Shown: positions 1 to 5,274, counted from the stretch's first letter. The stretch is 5,383 nt of DNA from Pseudomonadota bacterium (GCA_021798395.1 JAJZHS010000193.1:1-5383), one strand, 5' to 3'. Notes: generated by a model from the letters alone, not told the origin. A program made the numbers and translations.

Positions 1-1443
1 CTTGACCGCGCGCTCGATGCGCGACAGGCCGGCGCGGAACTGGTTCTCGGCCAGTTCGCCGACGCAGCGCACGCGGCGGTTGCCGAGGTGGTCGATGTCG
101 TCGACTTCGCCGCGGCCGTTGCGCAGTTCGACCAGCAGCTTGATGACCGCCATGATGTCGTCGTGCGACAGCACCATGGCGCCTTCGATGTCGTCGCGGC
201 CGAGGCGGCGGTTGAACTTCATGCGGCCGACGCGCGACAGGTCGTAGGCGTCGGCGTCGAAGAACAGGCGCTTGAACAGCGACTCGACGGCGTCTTCGGT
301 CGGCGGCTCGCCGGGGCGCATCATGCGGTAGATCGCGACCTTGGCGGCGAGCTGGTCGGGCGTCTCGTCCATGCGCAGGGTCAGCGAAATGAACGGACCC
401 TGGTCGAGGTCGTTGGTGAACAGCGTCTCGACGCGGCGCACGCCGGCGTCGCGGATCTTCTTCAGCACGGCTTCGCTGAGTTCCTCGTTGGCCAGCGCGA
501 CGATCTCGCCGGTGTCCTCGGAGACCACGTTGCGCGCCAGCACCTTGCCGAGAAGGAAGTCCTCGGGCGCCGAAATACGCTGGGTTCCGGTTTCCTCGAG
601 CGTGCGCAGGTGGCGCATGGTCACGCGCTTGTCCTTGGCGACGACGACCTCGCCGGACTTGTCGGTGATGTCGAAGCGCGCGACCTCGCCCTTGAAGTGG
701 GCGGGGACGAACTCGACCATGCCGCCCTGGTCCATCAGGTCAATGCGATCGAAGGTGAAGAAGTGCGCGAGGATCTGCTCGTTGTTCAGCCCCAGCGCCT
801 TGAGCAGGATGGTCACCGGCATCTTGCGCCGGCGGTCGACTCGGAAGTAGAGGATGTCCTTCGGGTCGAACTCGAAGTCCAGCCACGATCCGCGGTAGGG
901 GATGATGCGCGCGGAAAACAGCAGCTTGCCCGACGAGTGCGTCTTGCCCTTGTCGTGCTCGAAGAACACCCCGGGCGAGCGGTGCAGCTGCGACACGATC
1001 ACGCGCTCGGTGCCGTTGATGATGAACGAGCCCTTGTCGGTCATCAAGGGGATCTCGCCCATGTAGACTTCCTGCTCCTTGACCTCCTTGATCGTCGGTT
1101 TGGCCGCTTCGCGGTCCATCACGATCAGGCGCACCTTGGCGCGCAGCGCGCTGGCGAAGGTCAGGCCGCGCTGCTGGCACTCGCGCACGTCGAAACCCGG
1201 GCGGGCGAGCTGGTAGCCGAGGAATTCCATGCGCACGTTCTGGTTGTGCGACACGATCGGGAAAATCGCGGTGAACGCGGCCTGCAGGCCTTCGTTCTTG
1301 CGCTGGTCCGGATGCGTTGCCTTTTGCAGGAACGACTCGTAGGACTCGAGCTGGGTGGCCAGCAGGTAGGGCACCTGGATCACGCCTTGGCGGGTGCCAA
1401 AGCTCTTGCGAATCCGCTTCTTTTCGGTGAAGGAGTAGGACAT
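1..1443 (-). CDS. rpoB: DNA-directed RNA polymerase subunit beta, N-terminal part (partial)
   Basis: Encodes the beta subunit of the RNA polymerase core, which with beta' forms the catalytic centre. The frame is open from the ATG at 1441-1443 to the left edge: 481 codons without a stop, about one third of the usual ~1350. The N-terminus MSYSFTEKKRIRKSFG matches the family start. Conserved blocks are EQEVYMGEIPLMTDKGSF (about 123-140), NGTERVIVSQLHRSPGVFF (143-161, which contains the N-terminal rifampicin-resistance position of the family), ARIIPYRGSWLDFEFDPKD (178-196), ETLFTNDLD (339-347), IYRMMRPGEPPT (371-382) and GEVDDIDHLGNRRVR (445-459). The window stops at ERAVK, just upstream of rifampicin cluster I. 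A GGAG sits 5 nt before the start codon. rplL lies 153 nt upstream across a highly structured spacer. rpoC is expected downstream but is outside the window. No frameshift or unusual substitution was seen. Confidence 0.98.
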   Translation of the reverse strand, partial: MSYSFTEKKRIRKSFGTRQGVIQVPYLLATQLESYESFLQKATHPDQRKNEGLQAAFTAIFPIVSHNQNVRMEFLGYQLARPGFDVRECQQRGLTFASALRAKVRLIVMDREAAKPTIKEVKEQEVYMGEIPLMTDKGSFIINGTERVIVSQLHRSPGVFFEHDKGKTHSSGKLLFSARIIPYRGSWLDFEFDPKDILYFRVDRRRKMPVTILLKALGLNNEQILAHFFTFDRIDLMDQGGMVEFVPAHFKGEVARFDITDKSGEVVVAKDKRVTMRHLRTLEETGTQRISAPEDFLLGKVLARNVVSEDTGEIVALANEELSEAVLKKIRDAGVRRVETLFTNDLDQGPFISLTLRMDETPDQLAAKVAIYRMMRPGEPPTEDAVESLFKRLFFDADAYDLSRVGRMKFNRRLGRDDIEGAMVLSHDDIMAVIKLLVELRNGRGEVDDIDHLGNRRVRCVGELAENQFRAGLSRIERAVK

Positions 1444-1471
1444 GGACGCTCCGCTGCGCTGGACAGAAACT

Positions 1472-1513
1472 GTTTTTGCATGCGCTGGCGCCTGGGCCAG
1501 CGCATGCAAAAAC
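1472..1513 (-). repeat. Perfect 18-bp inverted repeat before rpoB
   Basis: The arms gtttttgcatgcgctggc (1472-1489) and gccagcgcatgcaaaaac (1496-1513) are exact reverse complements separated by 6 nt. The RNA would form an uninterrupted 18-bp stem ending 28 nt before the rpoB start. The T5 lies on the 5' side and the A5 on the 3' side, the reverse of an intrinsic terminator, so termination is not supported. A double-stranded RNase III processing site is a reasonable alternative, as E. coli has one in this spacer. Confidence 0.7.
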
Positions 1514-1514
1514 G

Positions 1515-1545
1515 GTCGTCGGGCGACGACGCGCTTGAAGGCGCG
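1515..1545 (-). other. Two small hairpins in the rplL-rpoB spacer
   Basis: Stem gtcgtc/gacgac (1515-1520 with 1525-1530, loop gggc) is followed directly by stem cgcgc/gcgcg (1530-1534 with 1541-1545, loop of 6), sharing base 1530. With the larger stems on either side they make nearly the whole of 1472-1577 self-complementary. Individually each is short enough to be chance. Confidence 0.35.
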
Positions 1546-1548
1546 AAA

Positions 1549-1577
1549 GCCCGAAAGGCTGCTGCAGCCTTTCGGGC
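1549..1577 (-). terminator. Attenuator-like hairpin after rplL
   Basis: Perfect 12-bp stem gcccgaaaggct/agcctttcgggc with a 5-nt loop (1561-1565), 19 nt after the rplL stop. On the transcribed strand it is followed by TTTC, a very short T-tract. That suggests weak or partial intrinsic termination. E. coli has an attenuator at this place that lowers rpoBC transcription relative to rplJL. The role here is inferred from structure and position. Confidence 0.5.
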
Positions 1578-1596
1578 CCCGTGCCAGCGCGGCCGC

Positions 1597-1971
1597 TTAC
1601 TTGATCTCGGCCTTCGCTCCGGCTTCTTCGAGCTTCTTCTTCGCGGCTTCGGCGTCGGCCTTCGGCAGGCCTTCCTTGACCGCCTTCGGCGCGCCGTCGA
1701 CCAGGTCCTTGGCTTCCTTCAGGCCCAGGCCGGTGAGTTCGCGCACCGCCTTGATCACCGACACCTTGTTCGCGCCGACTTCGACCAGCATGACGTTGAA
1801 TTCGGTCTGTTCCTCGACCGCCGCTGCGGCGGCGCCGGCGCCCGGGGCGGCCACGGCCATCGACGCGGCCGACACGCCGAACTTGTCTTCGAACGCCTTG
1901 ACCAGGTCGTTCAGTTCCATCACGGTCATGCCGCCGACGGCTTCCAGAATGTCTTCTTTGCTCAATGCCAT
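1597..1971 (-). CDS. rplL: 50S ribosomal protein L7/L12
   Basis: Encodes the acidic stalk protein that, as dimers bound to L10, recruits and stimulates translational GTPases such as EF-Tu and EF-G. It has 124 residues, the usual size (E. coli 120). Visible parts are the N-terminal dimerisation and L10-binding helices (MALSKEDILEAVGGMTVMELNDLVKAFEDKFGV, about 1-33), an Ala/Gly-rich flexible hinge (about 35-52, ending AAAAAV), and the globular C-terminal domain from EEQTEFNVML onward. The conserved factor-binding helix reads KVSVIKAVRELTGLGLKEAKDLVDGAPK (about 69-96). The start is an ATG with AGGAG 9 nt upstream (1981-1985). It follows rplJ after 46 nt, as in most bacteria, and the two are surely co-transcribed. 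Its stop (TAA) is followed by the hairpin-rich spacer before rpoB. Nothing is anomalous. Confidence 0.98.
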   Translation of the reverse strand: MALSKEDILEAVGGMTVMELNDLVKAFEDKFGVSAASMAVAAPGAGAAAAAVEEQTEFNVMLVEVGANKVSVIKAVRELTGLGLKEAKDLVDGAPKAVKEGLPKADAEAAKKKLEEAGAKAEIK

Positions 1972-2017
1972 TTCAATTAACTCCTGAATTCGATGAATGG
2001 TGTGCGCGCCGCCGGAA

Positions 2018-2524
2018 TCAGGCCGCGGCGCCTTGCTCTTCTTCGCGTTTTTTCGCCAGCGCGGCGACCGAGGCGACGAAGCCGGTCAGCGGGGCCTGCA
2101 TCACGCCCAGCAGCTTGGCCAGCAGTTCCTCGCGGCCCGGGATCGACGCCAGCTCCTTGACGCCGGCGGCGTCGAGCTTGCGGCCGTTGTAAGCGCCGGC
2201 GCGAATGACCATCTTGTCGTTGGCCTTCGCGAACTCGTTGATGACCTTCGCCGCGGCGACAGCGTCTTCGGAAAAGCTGTAGATCAGCGGGCCGGACATC
2301 TCGTCGGCCACGACCTCGAACGCGGTTCCGGTGACGGCGCGTCGGGCCAGCGTGTTCTTCAGAACCTGCAGATGGACGCCGTTGCTGCGAGCTTGCGCGC
2401 GCAGTTTGGTCATCGGCTCCACGTCGATTCCTCGGTATTCCGCCAGCACCAGAGTTTGCGCCTTCGCCGCAAGCGCCGCGACTTCCGTCACGACGGCCTG
2501 CTTTTCAGTGCGATTCAGACTCAA
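2018..2524 (-). CDS. rplJ: 50S ribosomal protein L10
   Basis: Encodes the stalk-base protein that binds 23S rRNA next to L11 and carries the L7/L12 dimers. It has 168 residues, normal for the family. The N-terminal rRNA-binding domain shows LAEYRGIDVEPMTKLRAQAR (27-46), LKNTLARRAV (55-64) and GPLIYSFSEDAVAAAKV (78-94). The C-terminal part (SIPGREELLAKLLGVMQAPLTGFVASVAALAKKREEE) is the helix that binds L7/L12. The start is a TTG (2522-2524) with AGGAG 6 nt upstream (2531-2535). There is no ATG, GTG or TTG in frame between it and the upstream in-frame stop, and the next internal Met is residue 38, inside conserved sequence. The family N-terminus MSLNR-EK supports this start. In characterised bacteria the L10-L12 complex binds the leader of its own mRNA and represses rplJL. 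The 302-nt upstream leader fits that. Confidence 0.97.
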   Translation of the reverse strand: MSLNRTEKQAVVTEVAALAAKAQTLVLAEYRGIDVEPMTKLRAQARSNGVHLQVLKNTLARRAVTGTAFEVVADEMSGPLIYSFSEDAVAAAKVINEFAKANDKMVIRAGAYNGRKLDAAGVKELASIPGREELLAKLLGVMQAPLTGFVASVAALAKKREEEQGAAA

Positions 2525-2664
2525 GGTTGACTCCTGAAGAAAATGGTCGCGCCGCGACTGCGACGACGACCGGTTCGCAGCGTCCTCTGGAGATCAACAA
2601 GCCGGCCCGAGGCGGGACGGACTGCAGCTTCCAGCGGGTTCGCCATCTGCGTCGGCTTCGAATT

Positions 2665-2678
2665 CCGGGTCGCCCCGG
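2665..2678 (-). other. Short stem with GCGA tetraloop in the rplJ leader
   Basis: Five-bp stem ccggg/cccgg (2665-2669 with 2674-2678), loop GCGA on the transcribed strand. It shares bases 2677-2678 with the alternative pairing of 2677-2680 to 2708-2711, so the two folds exclude each other. Confidence 0.35.
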
Positions 2679-2728
2679 CGTTCTCAATTAAGACATGCAT
2701 CGCATCTCGCCAACGGTCTTGGATCGCC

Positions 2729-2764
2729 CGGCGCCGCGTTTGCGTTGCCGCAGTCGCGGCGCCG
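2729..2764 (-). other. Long stem-loop with GCAA tetraloop in the rplJ leader
   Basis: A 10-bp stem (cggcgccgcg 2729-2738 with cgcggcgccg 2755-2764) continues across a 2x2 internal loop into a 4-bp stem tgcg/cgca (2741-2744, 2749-2752). On the transcribed strand this is closed by GCAA, a GNRA tetraloop. It is the most stable-looking fold between rplA and rplJ and has no T-run after it. Confidence 0.5.
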
Positions 2765-2791
2765 ACCCACCAAACTTGCTTCCACCACACG

Positions 2792-2811
2792 GCCGCGGCT
2801 CGCGCCGCGGC
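2792..2811 (-). other. GC stem with GCGA tetraloop after rplA
   Basis: Perfect 8-bp stem gccgcggc/gccgcggc with a loop reading GCGA (GNRA type) on the transcribed strand, about 15 nt after the rplA stop codon. No T-run follows. It may stabilise the rplKA message end or form the first stem of the rplJ leader. Confidence 0.5.
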
Positions 2812-2826
2812 GGTTCATGCATCGAA

Positions 2827-3534
2827 TCAGGCCGCGCCGGCCGCGATGGTCGAGGCGTCGACGCGCACGCCGATGCCCATGGTCGACGACACCGCGACCT
2901 TGCGCAGGTAAATGCCCTTGGCGGCTGCCGGGCGCGCCTTGTTCAGCGCGTCGACCAGCGCCTGCAGGTTGGTTTTCAGTGCGTCGGGCTGGAACGACGC
3001 GCGGCCGATGGTCGAGTGCACGATTCCCGCCTTGTCGGCGCGGAACTGCACCTGGCCGGCCTTGGCGTTCTTCACCGCGCCGGCGACATCGGGCGTCACG
3101 GTGCCGACCTTCGGGTTCGGCATCAGACCGCGCGGGCCCAGGATCTGGCCCAGCGCGCCGACCACGCGCATCGCGTCGGGCGATGCGATCAGCACGTCGA
3201 AATCGATCTTGCCGCCCTTGATCTGCTCGGCGAGGTCGTCGAAGCCGACCAGGTCGGCGCCGGCGGCGCGCGCCTCGTCGGCCTTGGCGCCTTGCGCGAA
3301 CACCGCGATGCGCTTGGTCTTGCCGGTCCCGGCGGGCAGCACGACCGAGCCGCGAACGACCTGGTCGGACTTGCGCGCGTCGATGCCCAGCGCGACCGCG
3401 ACGTCGATCGATTCATCGAACTTGGCGACCGCGCATTGCTTGATCAGGGTCAGCGCATCGTCGAGCGCGTACAGCTTGTTCGGTTCGACTTTCGCGCGCA
3501 GCGCGGCGTAACGCTTCGGAAGCTTCTTCGCCAT
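2827..3534 (-). CDS. rplA: 50S ribosomal protein L1
   Basis: Encodes the protein of the mobile L1 stalk at the E site, involved in moving deacylated tRNA out of the ribosome. In many bacteria it also represses the rplK-rplA message by binding a structure that mimics its 23S rRNA site. It has 235 residues, close to E. coli L1 (234). The N-terminus MAKKLPKRYAALRAKV, the DVAVALGIDARKSDQVVRGSVVLP block (about 44-67), and the family signature around ILGPRGLMPNPKVGTVTPDV (131-150) are intact. The terminal TMGIGVRVD (218-226) returns to domain I. The start is an ATG preceded at 8 nt by GGAGGGAG (3543-3550). That purine run lies within the last codons of rplK, and only 3 nt separate the rplK stop from this ATG, so translational coupling is likely. 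The stop is followed within 18 nt by a GC hairpin. Confidence 0.98.
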   Translation of the reverse strand: MAKKLPKRYAALRAKVEPNKLYALDDALTLIKQCAVAKFDESIDVAVALGIDARKSDQVVRGSVVLPAGTGKTKRIAVFAQGAKADEARAAGADLVGFDDLAEQIKGGKIDFDVLIASPDAMRVVGALGQILGPRGLMPNPKVGTVTPDVAGAVKNAKAGQVQFRADKAGIVHSTIGRASFQPDALKTNLQALVDALNKARPAAAKGIYLRKVAVSSTMGIGVRVDASTIAAGAA

Positions 3535-3537
3535 GAT

Positions 3538-3969
3538 TCAAACTCCCTCCACGGTCACGCCCATCGAGCGGGCGGTGCCGGCGATGGTGCGCACGGCGGC
3601 GTCCAGGTCGGCAGCGGTCAGATCCTTGACCTTGGTCTTCGCGATTTCCTCGAGCTGGGCGCGGGTGATCGAGCCGACCTTGTCGGTATGCGGCTTGGCC
3701 GAGCCCTTCTCGAGCTTGATGGCCTTCTTGATCAGCACGCCGGCCGGCGGCGACTTGATCACGAAGGTGAACGACTTGTCGGCGAACGCGGTGATGACCA
3801 CCGGCAGTGCCAGTCCGGGCTCCATGCTCTGCGTCTGGGCGTTGAACGCCTTGCAGAACTCCATGATGTTCAAGCCGCGCTGGCCCAGCGCCGGGCCGAT
3901 CGGCGGCGACGGATTGGCCTTGCCGGCCGGGACCTGCAGTTTGATGAAGCCGACGATTTTCTTCGCCAT
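3538..3969 (-). CDS. rplK: 50S ribosomal protein L11
   Basis: Encodes the protein of the GTPase-associated centre that binds the 1070 region of 23S rRNA. It takes part in factor binding, thiostrepton sensitivity and RelA activation. Its 143 residues are within the usual family size. The N-terminal domain has KLQVPAGKANPSPPIGPALGQRGLNIMEFCKAFN (about 10-43). This includes the adjacent prolines at 22-23, which correspond to the thiostrepton-contacting region of the family. The C-terminal rRNA-binding domain has KSPPAGVLIKKA (72-83), the Gly/Ser-rich loop KPHTDKVGSITRAQLEEIA (92-110), and the C-terminal signature RTIAGTARSMGVTV (127-140). The start is an ATG with AGGAG 8 nt upstream (3978-3982). 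It lies 163 nt after nusG and 3 nt before rplA. No resistance-type change is evident by eye in the proline loop. Confidence 0.98.
   Translation of the reverse strand: MAKKIVGFIKLQVPAGKANPSPPIGPALGQRGLNIMEFCKAFNAQTQSMEPGLALPVVITAFADKSFTFVIKSPPAGVLIKKAIKLEKGSAKPHTDKVGSITRAQLEEIAKTKVKDLTAADLDAAVRTIAGTARSMGVTVEGV
3543..3550 (-). promoter_or_regulatory. rplA Shine-Dalgarno inside the rplK 3' end
   Basis: GGAGGGAG on the transcribed strand, 8 nt before the rplA ATG, is made of the last codons of rplK (V-E-G-V then TGA). Ribosomes finishing rplK therefore uncover or occupy this site. This fits the translational coupling of L11 and L1 synthesis known in E. coli. Confidence 0.75.
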
Positions 3970-4035
3970 GCTGTGCTCTCCTGTCGAGTGCGAACGCCCG
4001 GCTCGCGCCTGGCTCCTCGTTGCGGCGGCCGTCGA

Positions 4036-4053
4036 GGCCCGCGTCGGCGGGCC
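4036..4053 (-). other. Hairpin in the nusG-rplK spacer
   Basis: Seven-bp perfect stem ggcccgc/gcgggcc with loop gtcg (4043-4046), in the middle of the 163-nt spacer (3970-4132). It is pure GC with no T-run after it. I see no clear sigma70 promoter for rplK in this spacer. A stem of this kind may arise by chance in such GC-rich DNA. Confidence 0.3.
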
Positions 4054-4100
4054 CCCTGGGAAACGTCGTGCGCCGGGCCGCCCCGCGCGCGCGAACGTGC

Positions 4101-4118
4101 GGCCGGATGTCTCCGGCC
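4101..4118 (-). other. Hairpin just after nusG
   Basis: Seven-bp perfect stem ggccgga/tccggcc with a 4-nt loop (4108-4111), 14 nt past the nusG stop on the transcribed strand. No T-run follows, so an intrinsic terminator is not supported. It could protect the 3' end of the secE-nusG message or be a pause site. Confidence 0.4.
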
Positions 4119-4132
4119 TGAAACGGTGCGGG

Positions 4133-4687
4133 TCAGACCTTCTCGACCTGCTGGAATTCGAGCTCGACCGGCGTGGCGCGGCCGAAAATCGTCACCGAAA
4201 CTCGAAGCCGCGACTTCTCGTAGTTCACTTCCTCGACATTGCCGTTGAAGTCGGTGAACGGGCCTTCCTTCACGCGAACCATCTCTCCGGGCTCGAACAG
4301 CACCTTCGGCCGCGGCTTCTCGACGCCTTCCTGGATCTGGCCCAGGATCTTGTCGACGTCGCCCTGGCTGATCGGCGCCGGGCGGTTTTTCGCGCCGCCG
4401 ACGAAGCCGGTGACCTTGCTGGTGTGCTTGACCAGGTGCCAGGTCGCGTCGTCGAGTTCCATCTCGACCAGCACGTAGCCGGGGAAGAAGCGGCGCTCGG
4501 TGATGGTCTTGCGACCATTTTTCATTTCCTGCACTTCCTCGGTCGGCACCAGGATGCGGCCGAACTTGGACTGCATTCCGGCACGATCGATGCGCTCGCG
4601 CAGATTGCGCTCGACGGCCTTCTCCATGCCGGAGTAGGCGTGCACCACGTACCACTGCTTCTGGCCGGCAGGCACGGCATCAACCAT
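4133..4687 (-). CDS. nusG: Transcription termination/antitermination protein NusG
   Basis: Encodes the elongation factor that binds the RNA polymerase clamp through its NGN domain. Through its KOW domain it contacts ribosomal protein S10 or Rho, coupling transcription to translation or to termination. It has 184 residues (E. coli 181). The NGN domain runs from QWYVVHAYSGMEKAVERNL (about 11-29) to about 122. It contains KFGRILVPTEEVQEMKNGRK (41-60), ERRFFPGYVLVEMELDD (64-80) and TGFVGG (93-98). The KOW domain starts at FEPGEMVRVKEGPFTDFNGNVEEV (131-154) and ends VSVTIFGRATPVELEFQQVEKV. The start chosen is the ATG at 4685-4687 with GGAG 8 nt upstream. Longer open sequence upstream would overlap secE in another frame and has no NusG-like residues. 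It begins 14 nt after secE, the standard pairing. Confidence 0.97.
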   Translation of the reverse strand: MVDAVPAGQKQWYVVHAYSGMEKAVERNLRERIDRAGMQSKFGRILVPTEEVQEMKNGRKTITERRFFPGYVLVEMELDDATWHLVKHTSKVTGFVGGAKNRPAPISQGDVDKILGQIQEGVEKPRPKVLFEPGEMVRVKEGPFTDFNGNVEEVNYEKSRLRVSVTIFGRATPVELEFQQVEKV

Positions 4688-4701
4688 ATCGACCACTCCG
4701 T

Positions 4702-5085
4702 TCAATGTTTCCAGCCCAGGATCAGGTCGTACAGCAGCCACTCGAGCGACTTGTCCGTGAGCCAGAGAAAAATGGCCATCAGCAACACGAAGCCGAACAC
4801 GATCGCGGTCATCTGGATCGATTCCTTGCGTTCGGGCCAGACGACCTTGCGCACCTCGCGGACAGACTCTCGAGTATAGGCAATCAGCGCCTTGCCCGGT
4901 TCGGCAAGCAGGAATAACCCTGCGGCCAGCGCAAGAAGCAACAACAGCGCGACGACACGCGCCCAGGCCAGATGCCCGGGGACGAGGTAATACGCCGCGA
5001 AGGCGGCGACGAAGGCGGCTGCGGCCATCCCCAGCTTGGCCTTGTCGGCGGTCGTGGAGATGGTTTCTACGTTGGGATTGGCCAT
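4702..5085 (-). CDS. secE: Preprotein translocase subunit SecE
   Basis: Encodes the essential inner-membrane subunit that clamps SecY in the SecYEG protein-export channel. It has 127 residues, the three-helix proteobacterial form (E. coli 127). Hydrophobic segments are at about 20-35 (MAAAAFVAAFAAYYLV), 41-62 (Ala/Leu-rich) and 93-110 (TAIVFGFVLLMAIFLWLT). Between the second and third lies the conserved amphipathic hinge SVREVRKVVWPERKESIQM (74-92), the family signature. The C-terminus DKSLEWLLYDLILGWKH resembles Burkholderiales SecE as I remember it. The start is the ATG at 5083-5085. The frame stays open further upstream, but only through the tRNA gene, so longer versions are rejected. No clear Shine-Dalgarno sequence precedes this ATG (CAAACCGTCAAGC). 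The gene lies 28 nt after tRNA-Trp and 14 nt before nusG, and is probably on the same transcript as both. Confidence 0.96.
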   Translation of the reverse strand: MANPNVETISTTADKAKLGMAAAAFVAAFAAYYLVPGHLAWARVVALLLLLALAAGLFLLAEPGKALIAYTRESVREVRKVVWPERKESIQMTAIVFGFVLLMAIFLWLTDKSLEWLLYDLILGWKH

Positions 5086-5113
5086 GCTTGACGGTTTGAG
5101 CTGAATCCGTGGG

Positions 5114-5189
5114 TGGCAGGGGCAGAGGGTCTCGAACCCCCAACCTTCGGTTTTGGAGACCGACGCTCTGCCAATTGAGCTATGCCCCT
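5114..5189 (-). tRNA. trnW: tRNA-Trp (anticodon CCA)
   Basis: This 76-nt cloverleaf folds completely. The acceptor stem AGGGGCA pairs with TGCCCCT. The D arm is GCTC-AATTGGCA-GAGC. The anticodon stem TCGGT/ACCGA encloses the loop CTCCAAA, with anticodon CCA for UGG (Trp). The variable loop has five bases (AGGTT). The T arm is GGGGG-TTCGAGA-CCCTC, with one G-T pair. The discriminator base is G and the 3' CCA is encoded in the DNA. Placement between tuf and secE is the usual arrangement in betaproteobacteria, where the tRNA is released by processing from a longer transcript. Confidence 0.98.
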
Positions 5190-5231
5190 GTATCAACCTG
5201 CGGATCGGCCACGGTACTGCGGTGCTGCCGG

Positions 5232-5262
5232 GGCGCGGCGTCCCCGTGGAACGCGCCGCGCC
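5232..5262 (-). terminator. GC hairpin after tuf, possible processing or weak termination site
   Basis: A perfect 9-bp inverted repeat, ggcgcggcg (5232-5240) and cgccgcgcc (5254-5262), has a 13-nt loop and starts 12 nt after the tuf stop. A 10-bp variant with a 2-nt bulge is also possible. There is no T-run after it on the transcribed strand, so it does not look like a normal intrinsic terminator. It may protect the tuf mRNA end or mark processing ahead of the tRNA. Confidence 0.4.
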
Positions 5263-5274
5263 GACTTCCTGACT

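Larger units (their letters stand above)
2525..2826 (-). promoter_or_regulatory. rplJ mRNA leader, probable L10 autoregulatory region
   Basis: This 302-nt gene-free stretch between rplA and rplJ holds several stem-loops on the transcribed strand. The segment AAGACCGTTGGCG (complement of about 2708-2720) is followed by TCTTAATTG and then AACGCC. It resembles the conserved AAGACAGUAGGUG...UUAAU...CUGCC core I recall from L10 leaders in other bacteria. The CGCC/GGCG stem would join 2708-2711 with 2677-2680, extendable by two G-U pairs. Nearer the start, gcag-cg-tcc (2577-2585) can pair with ggactgc (2619-2625) around a 2-nt bulge, and ctgga (2587-2591) alternatively with tccag (2630-2634). Seen: the repeats and the position. 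Known: L10 represses through its leader. Inferred: that this leader does so here. I see no convincing sigma70 -35/-10 pair. The remaining bases show no coding signal. Confidence 0.5.

Noticed and set aside
1472..1513. Bidirectional intrinsic terminator
   Set aside because: The A and T runs are on the wrong sides of the stem for termination in either direction.
88..1980. 630-codon open frame on the plus strand opposite rpoB and rplL
   Set aside because: It is antisense to two certain genes in GC-rich DNA. Its His/Asp/Val/Leu-rich, low-complexity product has no family features and it crosses the rplL-rpoB spacer. This is the usual codon-bias shadow.
2521..2790. Small minus-strand frames in the rplA-rplJ spacer (60 and 89 codons), considered as a leader peptide
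   Set aside because: Arg-rich composition typical of random GC-rich sequence. They overlap the structured leader and the rplJ ribosome-binding site, and no convincing start context was found.
2694..2824. 9-bp direct repeat catgcatcg (2694-2702 and 2816-2824) flanking the GNRA stems, considered as a target-site duplication
   Set aside because: The enclosed segment has no terminal inverted repeats, and a 9-bp match within 300 nt is not improbable. Position in a conserved regulatory spacer argues against an insertion.
2695..4248. 517-codon open frame on the plus strand opposite rplA, rplK and the nusG end
   Set aside because: Antisense shadow of real ribosomal genes and two spacers, with Arg/Asp/His-rich composition and no recognisable domain.
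3533..4879. 448-codon open frame on the plus strand opposite rplK, nusG and secE
   Set aside because: Crosses four real genes and spacers in antisense, with no motif of its own.
5086..5196. Longer SecE with 37 extra N-terminal residues
   Set aside because: The extension would be translated through the tRNA-Trp gene. The ATG at 5083-5085 gives the normal 127-residue length.
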